Made by a program: the position numbers and the translations under genes. A DNA stretch of 64,000 nt, from assembly GCA_963761525.1 (NCBI GenBank), contig CAVXHG010000006.1, positions 62,001-126,000 on the forward strand, given 5' to 3'. This DNA is from BOG-931 sp963761525. Lineage in GTDB: Bacteria; Pseudomonadota; Alphaproteobacteria; Rhizobiales; Xanthobacteraceae. The notes below the pieces were generated by a model. The model was not told where the DNA came from, ran no database searches, and saw only the letters and a program-made list of their open reading frames with translations. Of this stretch, positions 37,678-46,775 are shown one piece after another. Each line of letters starts with the position of its first letter. The first letter of the stretch is position 1.

Positions 37678-38355
37678 ATGTTTTATGAACCCGAAAAAGA
37701 CGATCACGGCTTGCCCTTCAATCCGTTCAAATCGATCGTCGTGCCGCGGCCGATAGGCTGGATCTCGACCATCAGCCTCGACGGCATCGTCAACCTTGCG
37801 CCTTTCAGTCAATTCAACAACTTGGCCCACGATCCTCCGTACGTGATGTTTTCCGCAAACTCGTTTCCGCAAACCGGGCGGCGCAAGGACAGCGTCAAGA
37901 ATGCGACCGATACCGGCGAGTTCGTCGTCAACATGGCGACCTACGAGCTGCGGGAAGCCGTCAACATCACCTCGCAATTCGTTCCACCGGATGTAGATGA
38001 AGCGGCGCTCGCCGGACTTGAAATGATCGGCTCGCGGATCGTCAAACCGCCACGCGTGGCGGCGTCTCCGGTGCATCTGGAATGCAAGTTTCATTCATCG
38101 ACCGCGTTGCCGGCGCGAACGCTCGACGGCGTGCATCACGTCGTCATCGGCAAGGTAGTCGGCATCCACATCCGCGACGGTGCGCTGACTGCGGACGGCA
38201 AGCTGGACGTGGTGAAGATTAGGCCGCTCGCGCGACTCGGCTACCACGACTACACCTGCGTTGAGTCTTCGTTCACCATGCGACCCGTTGGACCCTATGC
38301 CGAAGTACGGGATGCAGGCCTCGAGGGCCGGCCAATACGCAAGGCGACAGCTTAA
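37678..38355 (+). CDS. Flavin reductase family protein (FMN split barrel)
   Basis: A 225-residue protein with the flavin-reductase fold: FKSIVVPRPIGWISTISLDG at the start, NLAPFSQFNNLAHDPPYVMF, then TGEFVVNMATYELREAVNIT. These bind FMN and either hand reduced flavin to a monooxygenase or act as reductases. The ATG at 37678 gives the family's normal N-terminus. Downstream of glpD in the same direction. Partner oxygenase not seen. Confidence 0.88.
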   Translation: MFYEPEKDDHGLPFNPFKSIVVPRPIGWISTISLDGIVNLAPFSQFNNLAHDPPYVMFSANSFPQTGRRKDSVKNATDTGEFVVNMATYELREAVNITSQFVPPDVDEAALAGLEMIGSRIVKPPRVAASPVHLECKFHSSTALPARTLDGVHHVVIGKVVGIHIRDGALTADGKLDVVKIRPLARLGYHDYTCVESSFTMRPVGPYAEVRDAGLEGRPIRKATA

Positions 38356-38461
38356 GCGGCCGATCCGTCAAATTTTATCGATCGATTTCACGCCAAAAAC
38401 AGGCCTTTATGGTGATCTGATGCCCGGCTGTTCGCTTCTTCCGGCGAACGCAAGGGTGTCT

Positions 38462-38620
38462 ATGCAACCGATTTCAAGCCGATACGCCAACCAACTCGCT
38501 GCGCTGAAAGTGCTCATCGTCGATGATGAGAACACCATGCGTAAAGTGACGCGCTACAAGCCAGAGAGCGATCCGGAGCTTAGCCAACTCGTACTGATCA
38601 ATTGGGTTGAATGGCAATGA
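38462..38620 (+). pseudogene. Truncated receiver-domain remnant, coupled to the next gene
   Basis: A 52-codon frame begins MQPISSRYANQLAALKVLIV and holds the first strand and acidic pair of a CheY-type receiver (VLIVDDENTMRKVTR). It then loses all similarity: no Asp phosphoacceptor and no Lys. It resembles the N-terminus of the intact receiver gene that follows, so it looks like the stump of a duplicated gene. Its TGA overlaps an ATG of that gene (ATGA at 38617-38620), and AAGGG lies before its own ATG. It might still be translated as a leader. Confidence 0.6.
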
Positions 38621-39147
38621 CATCGACCTTTGTAAAGAACCGGATCGACGATCAAATCCAGTCGCTCGCAGTACTGGTGGTCGACGACAATCAGTACACC
38701 CGCAAGATGGTCCGAAATCTTCTGGTCAATTGTGGCGTCAAGGACGTGTTCGAGGCCAATGACGGCATCGCCGCGCTCGATGCCATCCGAAGCATCGGAC
38801 CCGACGTCGTCGTGCTGGACTGGGAAATGCCGCTACTGAGCGGTGCCGAGCTGGTACGCATCGTGCGCTCCCCGGGCGTTTTTCCGATGCCCGATATCCC
38901 GATCATCATGCTGAGTGCGCATGGCGAGCGTTGGCGCGTCGTCGAAGCAGTTCGGCTCGGTGTCCACGAATATCTGGTCAAGCCGGTTTCGGCGAAGTCG
39001 CTTTACGACCGTCTGGTCGCGATCGTGTCGCAACCGCGGCCGGTAGTGAAACGAGGCGACTATTATGGGCCGGAGCCGCGCAAGCTGGTAACTGATGCGC
39101 CTCTCAATGAAGGCCCGATCATCGAGCTGTCGACAGCGACGGCGTGA
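38611..39147 (+). CDS. Single-domain response regulator with C-terminal tail
   Basis: A 178-residue receiver protein. The acidic pair is Asp25-Asp26 (VLVVDDNQYTRKMVRN), the phosphoacceptor is Asp70 (VVVLDWEMP), and the Thr/Ser (IIMLSAHGE) and Lys (YLVKPVSAKS) switch residues are in place. No DNA-binding output follows; the last 40 residues (RGDYYGPEPRKLVTD...) are a polar tail. It could use the ATG at 38611 or the one at 38617 that overlaps the remnant's stop. Such proteins act in phosphorelays or bind partners. No cognate kinase is adjacent. Confidence 0.88.
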   Translation: MAMTSTFVKNRIDDQIQSLAVLVVDDNQYTRKMVRNLLVNCGVKDVFEANDGIAALDAIRSIGPDVVVLDWEMPLLSGAELVRIVRSPGVFPMPDIPIIMLSAHGERWRVVEAVRLGVHEYLVKPVSAKSLYDRLVAIVSQPRPVVKRGDYYGPEPRKLVTDAPLNEGPIIELSTATA

Positions 39148-39152
39148 ACCGA

Positions 39153-39407
39153 TCAGTCCCTGCTCTCGCCCGGCGGCCGGAACAGGTAAAGCACGAACCA
39201 CACCGGCACGATAACCAGCGCGCCAAGAGCAAGGTTGGGTAGCGCCCAGGCGAAACCAGCGCGCGCCAACTCCCCGATGTGATCGGGCGACAGACCGGAG
39301 GTCTTGATCAGCTGGTCGATCGTGATGCCGAAATGGTCGAGGATCGTACCGACGATCAACGAAGCAATCAGGACTTTGACTAGAGTGCGCGTGAGGCGGT
39401 TAAACAT
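39153..39407 (-). CDS. DUF6460-type small membrane protein
   Basis: An 84-residue protein with two membrane helices (VKVLIASLIVGTILDHFG and ALPNLALGALVIVPVWFVLY) separated by DQLIKTSGLSPDHIGE. The MFNRL start at 39407 gives the normal length for DUF6460 proteins of Rhizobiales. Function unknown. Six bases from the stop of the response regulator, converging. Confidence 0.7.
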   Translation of the reverse strand: MFNRLTRTLVKVLIASLIVGTILDHFGITIDQLIKTSGLSPDHIGELARAGFAWALPNLALGALVIVPVWFVLYLFRPPGESRD

Positions 39408-39482
39408 CCTGGCCCCGTCGCGGGCTTGGATTCCCGCTGATTCGTAGCACGGAATCATAGAGCATGACGTCTGAAAAAGCTC

Positions 39483-41417
39483 TTATCGCGCGTCTTTGGG
39501 TGGGATAGCAGCCGGCGCGGGCGCTACTGCATTGCCGGACGGATTTGCCATCAGCTTATCGATTACCGAGCGTACGGCTTCACCAGCGCTGTGCCCTTTG
39601 ACCGCGTCCAGCAAGGGCGCAGCCGCGCCGGAATGGCGGATCAAAGATTGGGCATCGGGCAACATGATCGGATCGTCCCATCGGCCCTGCACCACGAATG
39701 GCAAGTCAAACTGGTTGTCGGTTGCCGTCGAAATAAGCGTAGCCGTGCCCTTGAGATCGAGATCCCGCATCGGCACCGACGCTTGCCCGTTGACCGTAAG
39801 CCGCACGGCCGGACCATCAACATGCATGTCGTCGACTGAAACGGTGCCCTGAGCGATTTTCAGATTGATGACGAGCTCATCAAACGGCGTTCTCCCGGAA
39901 CGGAAGTCGCCGTTGCCCGAAAGCGGCCGGCGCTCCAGCCGACGCAGGAGCTGCTCGACATTGATGCCGACCAGCGCGCCCGAGTGCGCAGTCAGGCTCG
40001 CGGTACCATTGAGTGTATTGGCCAGCGCCAATATCGAGTCGCCGGATCCATCGACATTCAGGGTCATGTTTCCGCGGCCAGCAAGCTTCTGCACCCCGAA
40101 AACCTCGCGCAGGCAACTTTCCAGATCGACATCAAGGAATTGCAGATGCGAGTTGGCTTCGACACCACCGTCGTCGATCGCAAGCCCCACAGAGCCTTTC
40201 ATGACGCCGCCGAAGGCTTGCGCCTCACCGATCGTGATATCGAGCTTGCCATCGCGCATGTTGGCAGCGACGGCGGTTCGGCCCAGCTCGGCCTGGGCGA
40301 TCTTGATGCGGGCCGCGGAAAGCCGCAGGTCGAGATTCAAATCCTCAATACCGTCCAGCGTAATGGGCAGCTGGTCCCAATTGTGCTTGTTGGCGGCCAG
40401 CAGACGAACCCCGGATACGTAAGGCGTCAAATCCAGCGTATCGGCCGCGAGTGTTCCCTGGACCAGGCGGAAATCGCCGCTCGAGAGCGTTAGCGCGCCC
40501 TCCACAGTATTGTCGTCGAGTTCGACATTGGCATTGGAAAGCGCAATGACGCCGCCGCCAAGGGTACTCTCGGCACGCAATGCGAAACGCCCGAAGCCGC
40601 CGAACGGAATTTTATTCCCTCCGGTCCAGAGCATGGCATCTCGCAGCGACGGCGCGTCGACTCCGATTGCTCCTTCGACCTTCAGCGTCGGCTGCGAGCT
40701 TGCGGTGCCATCGAACACGACCTTAAGCGGTGCCGCCGCCAGCCGCAGTTTGACTCCGGAATGTTCGCCAGAAAGCGCCGCGAGAAAATCGCTCAGGGTC
40801 AGGCTGGCGTCGACCGTTTCGCCGCGCCACATAAAATGGCCGTTCGCACCAAAACTGCGGGAAATCGATGGCCACGCGACCTGAAATTCCACGTTGCTGA
40901 GACGGTCAACAAAGCCCTTATCGATGTCGTGGACAACGATAACGCCGTCGCTGATCCCGATCTCCGAGAATGTCGCTCTGCGATCAGGATCGGGCGCCAA
41001 AGCATGCGCCAGGGAGTCGATCAAACCCGACCAATTGGATCGGCCGCCGGACTGAAAAGTTACCGTGATCGTCGGCCGCACCAGCGTCACGTCGGCGACT
41101 TCAATGCGTCCGGCGAGCAATGGAAAATAGCGCAACCGGGCGGTCAGTTCGTCCGCCATAACCGCAGGTTCGCCAGTGCGGTCGTCGCCAAGTATGACGT
41201 TATGGAAGCTCACAGTTCCGGATGGGAACAGCGAAACCTTGAAATCACCGCGCAACACCGGATCGAGACCGGTGACCGCGTGAATTTCCTTCGCCACGGC
41301 ATCACGCACCGTCGCGGCAGGCATCAAGAACGACAACGCAATCAGCGTGACGAATGCCACCACGATCATGGCGGCGACGCCAATCGCAACGCGTTTCAAG
41401 CCGGTGGCCGCGATCAA
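39483..41417 (-). CDS. AsmA-family inner-membrane protein
   Basis: A 644-residue protein anchored by one N-terminal helix (IGVAAMIVVAFVTLIALSFL), with the long periplasmic beta-rich domain of the AsmA family. The N-terminal block VRDAVAKEIHAVTGLDPVLRG and repeated short strands lead to the C-terminal AsmA block with LNGTASLTAHSGALVGINVE and GTVSVDDMHVDGPAVRLTVN. Such proteins form grooves that carry phospholipids or assemble outer-membrane material. It stands between DUF6460 and DUF1194 genes on the same strand with no tight coupling. Confidence 0.88.
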   Translation of the reverse strand: MIAATGLKRVAIGVAAMIVVAFVTLIALSFLMPAATVRDAVAKEIHAVTGLDPVLRGDFKVSLFPSGTVSFHNVILGDDRTGEPAVMADELTARLRYFPLLAGRIEVADVTLVRPTITVTFQSGGRSNWSGLIDSLAHALAPDPDRRATFSEIGISDGVIVVHDIDKGFVDRLSNVEFQVAWPSISRSFGANGHFMWRGETVDASLTLSDFLAALSGEHSGVKLRLAAAPLKVVFDGTASSQPTLKVEGAIGVDAPSLRDAMLWTGGNKIPFGGFGRFALRAESTLGGGVIALSNANVELDDNTVEGALTLSSGDFRLVQGTLAADTLDLTPYVSGVRLLAANKHNWDQLPITLDGIEDLNLDLRLSAARIKIAQAELGRTAVAANMRDGKLDITIGEAQAFGGVMKGSVGLAIDDGGVEANSHLQFLDVDLESCLREVFGVQKLAGRGNMTLNVDGSGDSILALANTLNGTASLTAHSGALVGINVEQLLRRLERRPLSGNGDFRSGRTPFDELVINLKIAQGTVSVDDMHVDGPAVRLTVNGQASVPMRDLDLKGTATLISTATDNQFDLPFVVQGRWDDPIMLPDAQSLIRHSGAAAPLLDAVKGHSAGEAVRSVIDKLMANPSGNAVAPAPAAIPPKDAR

Positions 41418-41582
41418 GGGGTTTTCCGATGTTGCTTAGGCCGGCCAATATTACCGGGCGGTAGGGCGGCTGCAAATTTGATCACTATCTGTGTCGCTTT
41501 CGTGGCCGGCCGCTTGCGATTGTACCGTAACTACCGGATATAAAAGCACAAAGCCTGCAAAGTACGGACTTGGTCGCTTTGA

Positions 41583-42332
41583 CTAGCGAGCCGCGGCTCG
41601 AATTGGCTGTGCGTCATGGGCCTGCGCTACCTCGGCGATCATCTTTTTGATGATCGCCTGGCCGAAGGAATTGAAATTTTCGGCGACCATGACGAAGGCA
41701 TTCGGACCGCCAGCTACGTTGGTTTTGTAGTAATTGGCGAGGCCACCGGGCGGATTGGTGTGATCGGGATTCCAAGACATCGGATTGTCACTGAGGATGA
41801 CAAGCCCATTAATGGTGATGCCCTTGGCGACGGCTTCGTCGCGTGCAAGCCCAACATCGCGGCCGGCATTGTTGGTGCCATCCCCGGAAACGTCGATAGT
41901 ACGGCAAGTCGCCTCGTAGGGCGCCTTGTCAAGTTGCCCCATGGCAAACTCGATGGCCCCGCTGATCGAGGTGCGATCGGCAAAGGACCGCGGCGCCTCA
42001 AGCAAGCGATCGCCAAAGCCTTTGGCCGAATTGGCATCCTCAATGGCGGTCCAGTCGACGACAACTTTCTGGGCACCTACCCCGGACCACTCGACGAGAG
42101 TGAGCCCGACACGACCGGTCCGGCCCGACTTGATAGCATCGAGGACATGCGGGTCGGCAACCGCGGCGGCGTAGCCCTCGCGTTGTAATTGAAATTTCGC
42201 GGCATCAATGCTGCGCGAAACGTCGACCGCAAGCACCAGCAGCAAATCGACGTCGTCAGCAGCGATAGCCGCTACCGGCGCCAGCACAGCACCCGCAATC
42301 AGTAATGTCAGAAGGACTTTGATAGTGCGCAT
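41583..42332 (-). CDS. Secreted DUF1194 (von Willebrand A-like) protein
   Basis: A 249-residue protein starting at the ATG at 42332 (GAGGTGCGG before it). The leader MRTIKVLLTLLIAGAVLAPV is followed by a VWA-like domain with MIDAS motif DVSRS (Asp37, Ser39, Ser41), a Thr/Ser region (DRTSISGAIEFAM) and a second metal region VSGDGTNNAGRDVG. DUF1194 proteins are periplasmic or secreted and of unknown role; metal-dependent protein binding is expected. Confidence 0.87.
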   Translation of the reverse strand: MRTIKVLLTLLIAGAVLAPVAAIAADDVDLLLVLAVDVSRSIDAAKFQLQREGYAAAVADPHVLDAIKSGRTGRVGLTLVEWSGVGAQKVVVDWTAIEDANSAKGFGDRLLEAPRSFADRTSISGAIEFAMGQLDKAPYEATCRTIDVSGDGTNNAGRDVGLARDEAVAKGITINGLVILSDNPMSWNPDHTNPPGGLANYYKTNVAGGPNAFVMVAENFNSFGQAIIKKMIAEVAQAHDAQPIRAAAR

Positions 42333-42468
42333 TCCGCACCTCGTCGTGGCCGCGGCCTTAAGCCCAGCGAACTCCCGACCGGTTAAGTCTAGCCGATTTC
42401 GCCGCGCGTGCAGCAAGAGTTTGCGATCGGTAGACGGCCTTTGCGTCGAAGGCTCGGCGCCCAAAAGG

Positions 42469-45258
42469 CTAATTTGCAGCGACCCTGCTATGCGGAAACG
42501 CGATCTCGACGAGCGTTCCTGCGTTCGGCGCGCTCTTGATGCTGAAATTTGCCCGATTGGCCTTGGCTAGCGCCTTGGTCAACGGTAACCCCAGACCGGT
42601 GCCGGACGAACCCCAGCTGCCCGACGTTGCCGACTGGCGATACGGCTCCAGTGCCGTCTGAATATCTTTCTCGGACATGCCCACGCCTGTATCGCGCACG
42701 CGCAATACAACCTCACCACTGTCAGTGACCGCGGTGGAGACGATTACCTGCCCTCCGGGACCGGTGAACTTGATCGCGTTCGCCAGCAGATTGATCACAA
42801 TCTGACGTAATGACCTCTCGTCGGCGACAACGCGCGGCAACCCCGGCGTGATTGAGCTGCGAATGATAATGCGAGCGCGATTAGCTTCCGGCTGCATGAC
42901 GCTGACGCACTGTTGTGTAAGATCGTTGAGACTGACGTCGATGAACGTCACCTCGAGCTTGCCGGTTTCGACTTTGGAAAGATCAAGCATGTCGTTAAGC
43001 AGCGAGACTAGATGGGTGCCGGCGGCGTTGATGTCCTTGAGATATTCCTTGTAACGCTCGTTACCGATCGGTCCGAAACGCTCGCTGATCATCACTTCGG
43101 CAAAGCCCGTAATTGCATTCAACGGCGTGCGGAACTCGTGGCTCACCTTGCCAAGGAATTCCGCTTTCTCCGCAGCGGCTCTTTGAGACTCGCGCCTGGC
43201 GTCGCGTAATTCCGTCTCTGCAGACGCGAGCGCGGTTTCGGCGGCGCGCCGGCGTTCCGCTGTTGCGCCGTTGGTGAGTATCAGCGCCAAGGCTGATGTG
43301 CCGTTCCACGGCATTTTGAAAAGCCGTCCGTCAACGGGCAGCGTGTCGCCTTGCCGAGTTTTAATCGAGAGCATTTGGGCGCTAGGGTTGTCGGAAAAAA
43401 CATCTGCTGCCGGTTCGATGAACAGCGAGTTCAAGCCTCCCGCCTCGGCAAGAGCATCCAGCCTCTCGTAACCGGTCAATTCAAGAAAATGCTGATTGGC
43501 GTAGACCATCTCATCATGGCGATAGATCAGAACGCCGATCGGAATACGGTCAAGTAATGAAGGATCGACAATCGGGGCTGCCGGCGCCGCTGCGTCTATG
43601 CTCGACCTCTCAGATGCAGCGGCGGATCGGTGATCAACCGGCTCAGTCTCGGGAGGCGCAGGATGGACGACGTCGGAAACCTGACTTGTGTTTTCCGTTT
43701 CTTGCGCGAGGGCGCCCTCGATAACGTTGTCGGCCACCACAGGCGCTTCAGGTGCTCCGCGCAAACGCGCCGTCAATTCCTGCGCCAATTCACGAAAAGC
43801 TTTACGCTCGCCGGCACTTAGGGCGGGTGGCCTTAGTTCTTGTGCGGGCGCTTGTCGGAACGGCACGACGTTGGCGGCCGGCGCAATGCTCAGCACCGGA
43901 CGCTCGGCATGCCTTGGCGCGGTTTCCGAAGGCTTTTCCGAAATACGTGGATCTATCGGAACGGATTCTGCCGGCTCATCGACGACCGCCGTGGAAGTTT
44001 CCGGCGTTGGCAAGGAGTCTGAAGGCTGTTCACGCCGGACACGCAGCAACTGATTGATACGGCCGACATCACGGCAAACACCGAAGCCACGATAGCCACG
44101 ATAGCTGCGGTCGCGATCAAACACCGGGAGACCCGACAGTTCGACCAGGATCCGTTCGGTCGTCCCGTCAACCGGCCAAGGAATGGTAATCCCGCTCCAG
44201 GTTTCATGCGTCGCAATCGCGCGTGCAACCTGCTTGTCCTGATCAAGATTGAGTTCGGCCGCGACGTCACTCCATTTCCGGCTAAAAGCCGACATGGTGT
44301 GCGGACCAATCAGTTCGCCAAATTCATCCGAACCGACCGTGAAGCGGCCGTCTGCATCCATTTGCCAAACGAAGCGCAATGGGTGACGCCGCTCCAAGAA
44401 TGGCTCTGTGACGGTTTCGTCCGGAGGATGCACGACTAGAGGCTGGGCGTCGATATGCTCGGCCGTGCTGCTTTCGATCTTTGCCGCAGCAAGGACTTGT
44501 GTCTCGGCAGGTTCCTTCGCCGCGGTCGGTGGCATTGCGGCCTCAGGTAATGCAATTTGCGGCGGCGTGGCTATTTGAGTGGATAAGGGAGCCGACTCCG
44601 GCACCAAAGTAACCGCGAGCACGCGCGCAGCGCCGTCGCCAAGACGCTCGATCAAGACGTCGAGATTTGTCTCGCCGGTTCGGACTGTTCCGTGGGCACT
44701 GCCATTCTCAAGCGCCTTGGCGCCGGGCGCGGATATGCCAAGCGCTGACAGCGAAGGTGCCGCGCCGAGCAGCGTACGCGCTGCCTCAGTGGCATGAATT
44801 AACGAGCCCTCCGAAGCAAACACAGCCACCCGCTGTCGACCGTCGAAAAAGATGCGACCGACACGCTCCGCAAGCGATAGCACCGGTCCAGCAGGTTCAG
44901 TCGCGGTGACAAGAACTGCCGGCGTGCTGTCGGCAAGCACGATGCGCGAACAGGCGCAGGTAAGTGCGCGACCGAAACCCGCACCAAAGCCCCGCAGTCG
45001 TTCAAGACGCGGCGCGCCGCCCGACGGCAACGTGGCTGCGAGGCGAACGATTTGCGCGCCGACCTGTTTGTTTGCGTCGAAACGTTGCTGGATGCACTCG
45101 CCGACATTGGCAGCGCCAAACGACGCTGCGCCGACGGCATTGACCCACAGCATCCGTGATGCGTCGACACTCCACAACCACGCGGGCCATGCACTCGTCG
45201 CCAGCACCGCAAGCCGCGGATCACGCAATAGGCCGAGTTCTGACTCAACAGACGGCAT
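42469..45258 (-). CDS. PAS-domain sensor histidine kinase of the PleC/PdhS type
   Basis: A 929-residue soluble kinase with no membrane helix. A long N-terminal region with degenerate PAS-like units and Pro/Glu/Ala-rich linkers leads to a clear PAS domain around SLLDRIPIGVLIYRHDEMVY. The phosphoacceptor His707 is in SHEFRTPLNAITGFAEVMIS followed by ERFGPIGNERYKEYLKDINA, the pattern of PleC, DivJ and PdhS kinases of the alphaproteobacterial cell cycle. The ATPase domain has NLLANAIKF, RDTGVGMSEKD and GTGLGLPLTKALAKANRA. These kinases or phosphatases act on DivK, PleD or related regulators. The intact CA domain suggests activity. No DivK gene adjoins. Confidence 0.9.
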   Translation of the reverse strand: MPSVESELGLLRDPRLAVLATSAWPAWLWSVDASRMLWVNAVGAASFGAANVGECIQQRFDANKQVGAQIVRLAATLPSGGAPRLERLRGFGAGFGRALTCACSRIVLADSTPAVLVTATEPAGPVLSLAERVGRIFFDGRQRVAVFASEGSLIHATEAARTLLGAAPSLSALGISAPGAKALENGSAHGTVRTGETNLDVLIERLGDGAARVLAVTLVPESAPLSTQIATPPQIALPEAAMPPTAAKEPAETQVLAAAKIESSTAEHIDAQPLVVHPPDETVTEPFLERRHPLRFVWQMDADGRFTVGSDEFGELIGPHTMSAFSRKWSDVAAELNLDQDKQVARAIATHETWSGITIPWPVDGTTERILVELSGLPVFDRDRSYRGYRGFGVCRDVGRINQLLRVRREQPSDSLPTPETSTAVVDEPAESVPIDPRISEKPSETAPRHAERPVLSIAPAANVVPFRQAPAQELRPPALSAGERKAFRELAQELTARLRGAPEAPVVADNVIEGALAQETENTSQVSDVVHPAPPETEPVDHRSAAASERSSIDAAAPAAPIVDPSLLDRIPIGVLIYRHDEMVYANQHFLELTGYERLDALAEAGGLNSLFIEPAADVFSDNPSAQMLSIKTRQGDTLPVDGRLFKMPWNGTSALALILTNGATAERRRAAETALASAETELRDARRESQRAAAEKAEFLGKVSHEFRTPLNAITGFAEVMISERFGPIGNERYKEYLKDINAAGTHLVSLLNDMLDLSKVETGKLEVTFIDVSLNDLTQQCVSVMQPEANRARIIIRSSITPGLPRVVADERSLRQIVINLLANAIKFTGPGGQVIVSTAVTDSGEVVLRVRDTGVGMSEKDIQTALEPYRQSATSGSWGSSGTGLGLPLTKALAKANRANFSIKSAPNAGTLVEIAFPHSRVAAN

Positions 45259-45453
45259 GCAACGGAACTCAATGACTAAGAAAATCTTAATAGGGCGGGC
45301 TTTGTGCCGCGTCCATGGCGCGACCGCCTGCGCTAGCGGCGAAGCGACGTAAACCTTAATCGCGGCGCAGCATGAAGCGGAGCCTCAACAACTTGCGTCC
45401 CGACCGCGATTTTAAGCTAGGATCGCGGGCCGGGCGTTTCAGGGAGATGGACT

Positions 45454-45837
45454 ATGGCCAAGGATCCGTTTGAGCAATTTGCAATCCCGAACGAAGTACG
45501 GGCATTTGCCGAGCAGAGCGTGGCGCAGGCGCGAAAAGCCTTTGAGGGCTTCATCCAAGCCGCCAATCAGGCCATGGGGCAGTTCCAAGGCCAGGCCCTG
45601 ACCGCACGCAGCACGGCGAGTGAAATTGCTCACAAGTCCATGACTTATGCCGAGCAGAACGTGGGGGCGACGTTCGATTTCGCGCAAAAGCTGATGCACG
45701 CCAAAGACAGCGCCGAAGTGATGGCACTGCAATCCGAGTACCTCAGCCGGCAAATGCAGACGATTTCTGCCCAGGTTCAGGATTTGGGCCAAAGTGCCGC
45801 CAAAATAGTGGTCGATGCTGCAAAGCCTAAGAGTTGA
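45454..45837 (+). CDS. Phasin family protein
   Basis: A 127-residue amphipathic helical protein that coats PHA granules. It has the Phasin_2 pattern: FEQFAIPNEVRAFAEQSVAQ, then AYEQ-like NVGATFDFAQKLMHAKDSAE and LQSEYLSRQMQTISAQVQDL. Strong GGGAGATGG site before the ATG. Followed by a second phasin gene after 241 bases. Confidence 0.9.
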   Translation: MAKDPFEQFAIPNEVRAFAEQSVAQARKAFEGFIQAANQAMGQFQGQALTARSTASEIAHKSMTYAEQNVGATFDFAQKLMHAKDSAEVMALQSEYLSRQMQTISAQVQDLGQSAAKIVVDAAKPKS

Positions 45838-45905
45838 TCCAAGATTACAACAAATTTGACACCGTCAGCCCCGAATTTGACGTAGTTCCAATTACTTATA
45901 AATAT

Positions 45906-45941
45906 TTGTGCAATGCAATAATTTCTATTGCGATGCACCAA
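45906..45941. promoter_or_regulatory. Candidate operator dyad upstream of the second phasin gene
   Basis: TTGTGCAATGCAATA (45906-45920) and, after ATTTC, TATTGCGATGCACCAA (45926-45941) form an imperfect dyad of TGCA/TTGC half-sites in an AT-rich stretch about 140 bases before the phasin ATG. PhaR-type regulators of phasin genes bind TGC-rich dyads, so this is a good candidate; the assignment is inferred. Confidence 0.45.
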
Positions 45942-46078
45942 TAACAGTGTTATATGAGTGGTCGGAAGGAACGCTGCCGGCGAAGCGATAGTTCTCGCTC
46001 GCGGCGTCAAAAGTCCGAGATCGACGGCTCGCGCATTAGACGGCGACGCCAGTAAAGATTCTCAGGTGAGAGACCCCA

Positions 46079-46711
46079 ATGAGTGATCAAGCAATGATCG
46101 ACATCGAAAACCAAGGATCCAGTGCCATGGCGGACGCCGCTACAGCCCCGAAAATGAAGACGAGCAAGCCCTCGACGGGGGCTTTTGAAATACCGAAATT
46201 CGAAATGCCGAAATTTGACATTCCAAAGGTCGAAATGCCGGCCGCTTTCCGCGAGTTCGCGGAACGGGGCGTTGCCCAGGCGAAAGACACCTACGAGAAA
46301 ATGAAGGCCGCTGCTGAAGAAGCGACCGATGTCCTCGAGACCACCTATTCGACCGCCGCCAAGGGCGCCTCGGAGTATGGCCTTAAGGTGATCGATACCG
46401 CGCGCATTAACACCAATGCGGCGTTCGATTTCTTCGGTGAGCTCATTACCGCCAAATCGCCTTCGGAATTCATCGAGCTATCGACCGCTCATGCCCGCAA
46501 GCAGTTTGAAGCATTCACCGTGCAGGGCAAGGAACTCGGCGCGCTGGCCCAGAAGGTCGCGACTGACACCGCCGAGCCGATCAAGAGCGGCATGAACAAG
46601 GCGTTCAGTCAAGGTTGCCTAAGCCATCCCAGTTTCGCGGTCCGGTCGCCGATCGGTCCGTGTAAACGAAAAGCCCGGGTTCGCCCGGGCTTTTTGCTTT
46701 TTAACGAATGA
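46079..46711 (+). CDS. Phasin family protein with frameshifted C-terminus
   Basis: The frame encodes a phasin with an unusual Pro/Lys-rich repeat near its N-terminus (FEIPKFEMPKFDIPKVEMP, four copies of a five-residue xxIPK/MPK unit) followed by the phasin helices (AYSTAAKGASEYGLKVIDTA-like stretch and NAAFDFFGELITAKSPSEFI). As read it runs to 46711, right through an intrinsic terminator. Dropping one T at 46609 gives MNKAFSKVA and a TAA at 46620-46622, a normal phasin end about 180 residues long. The last 35 residues as read are therefore probably spurious. Confidence 0.88.
   Translation: MSDQAMIDIENQGSSAMADAATAPKMKTSKPSTGAFEIPKFEMPKFDIPKVEMPAAFREFAERGVAQAKDTYEKMKAAAEEATDVLETTYSTAAKGASEYGLKVIDTARINTNAAFDFFGELITAKSPSEFIELSTAHARKQFEAFTVQGKELGALAQKVATDTAEPIKSGMNKAFSQGCLSHPSFAVRSPIGPCKRKARVRPGFLLFNE
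46669..46700 (+). terminator. Intrinsic terminator of the second phasin gene
   Basis: AAGCCCGGG (46671-46679) pairs perfectly with CCCGGGCTT (46684-46692) around a TTCG loop and is followed by TTTTGCTTTTT. It lies 48 bases after the restored phasin stop but inside the uncorrected reading frame. Confidence 0.93.
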
Positions 46712-46775
46712 TCCCGACTGTATTGCCAAATTGAGGCGTTGCTCATAGGTTCGCCGCGCCAAAAGACGAACCCGT

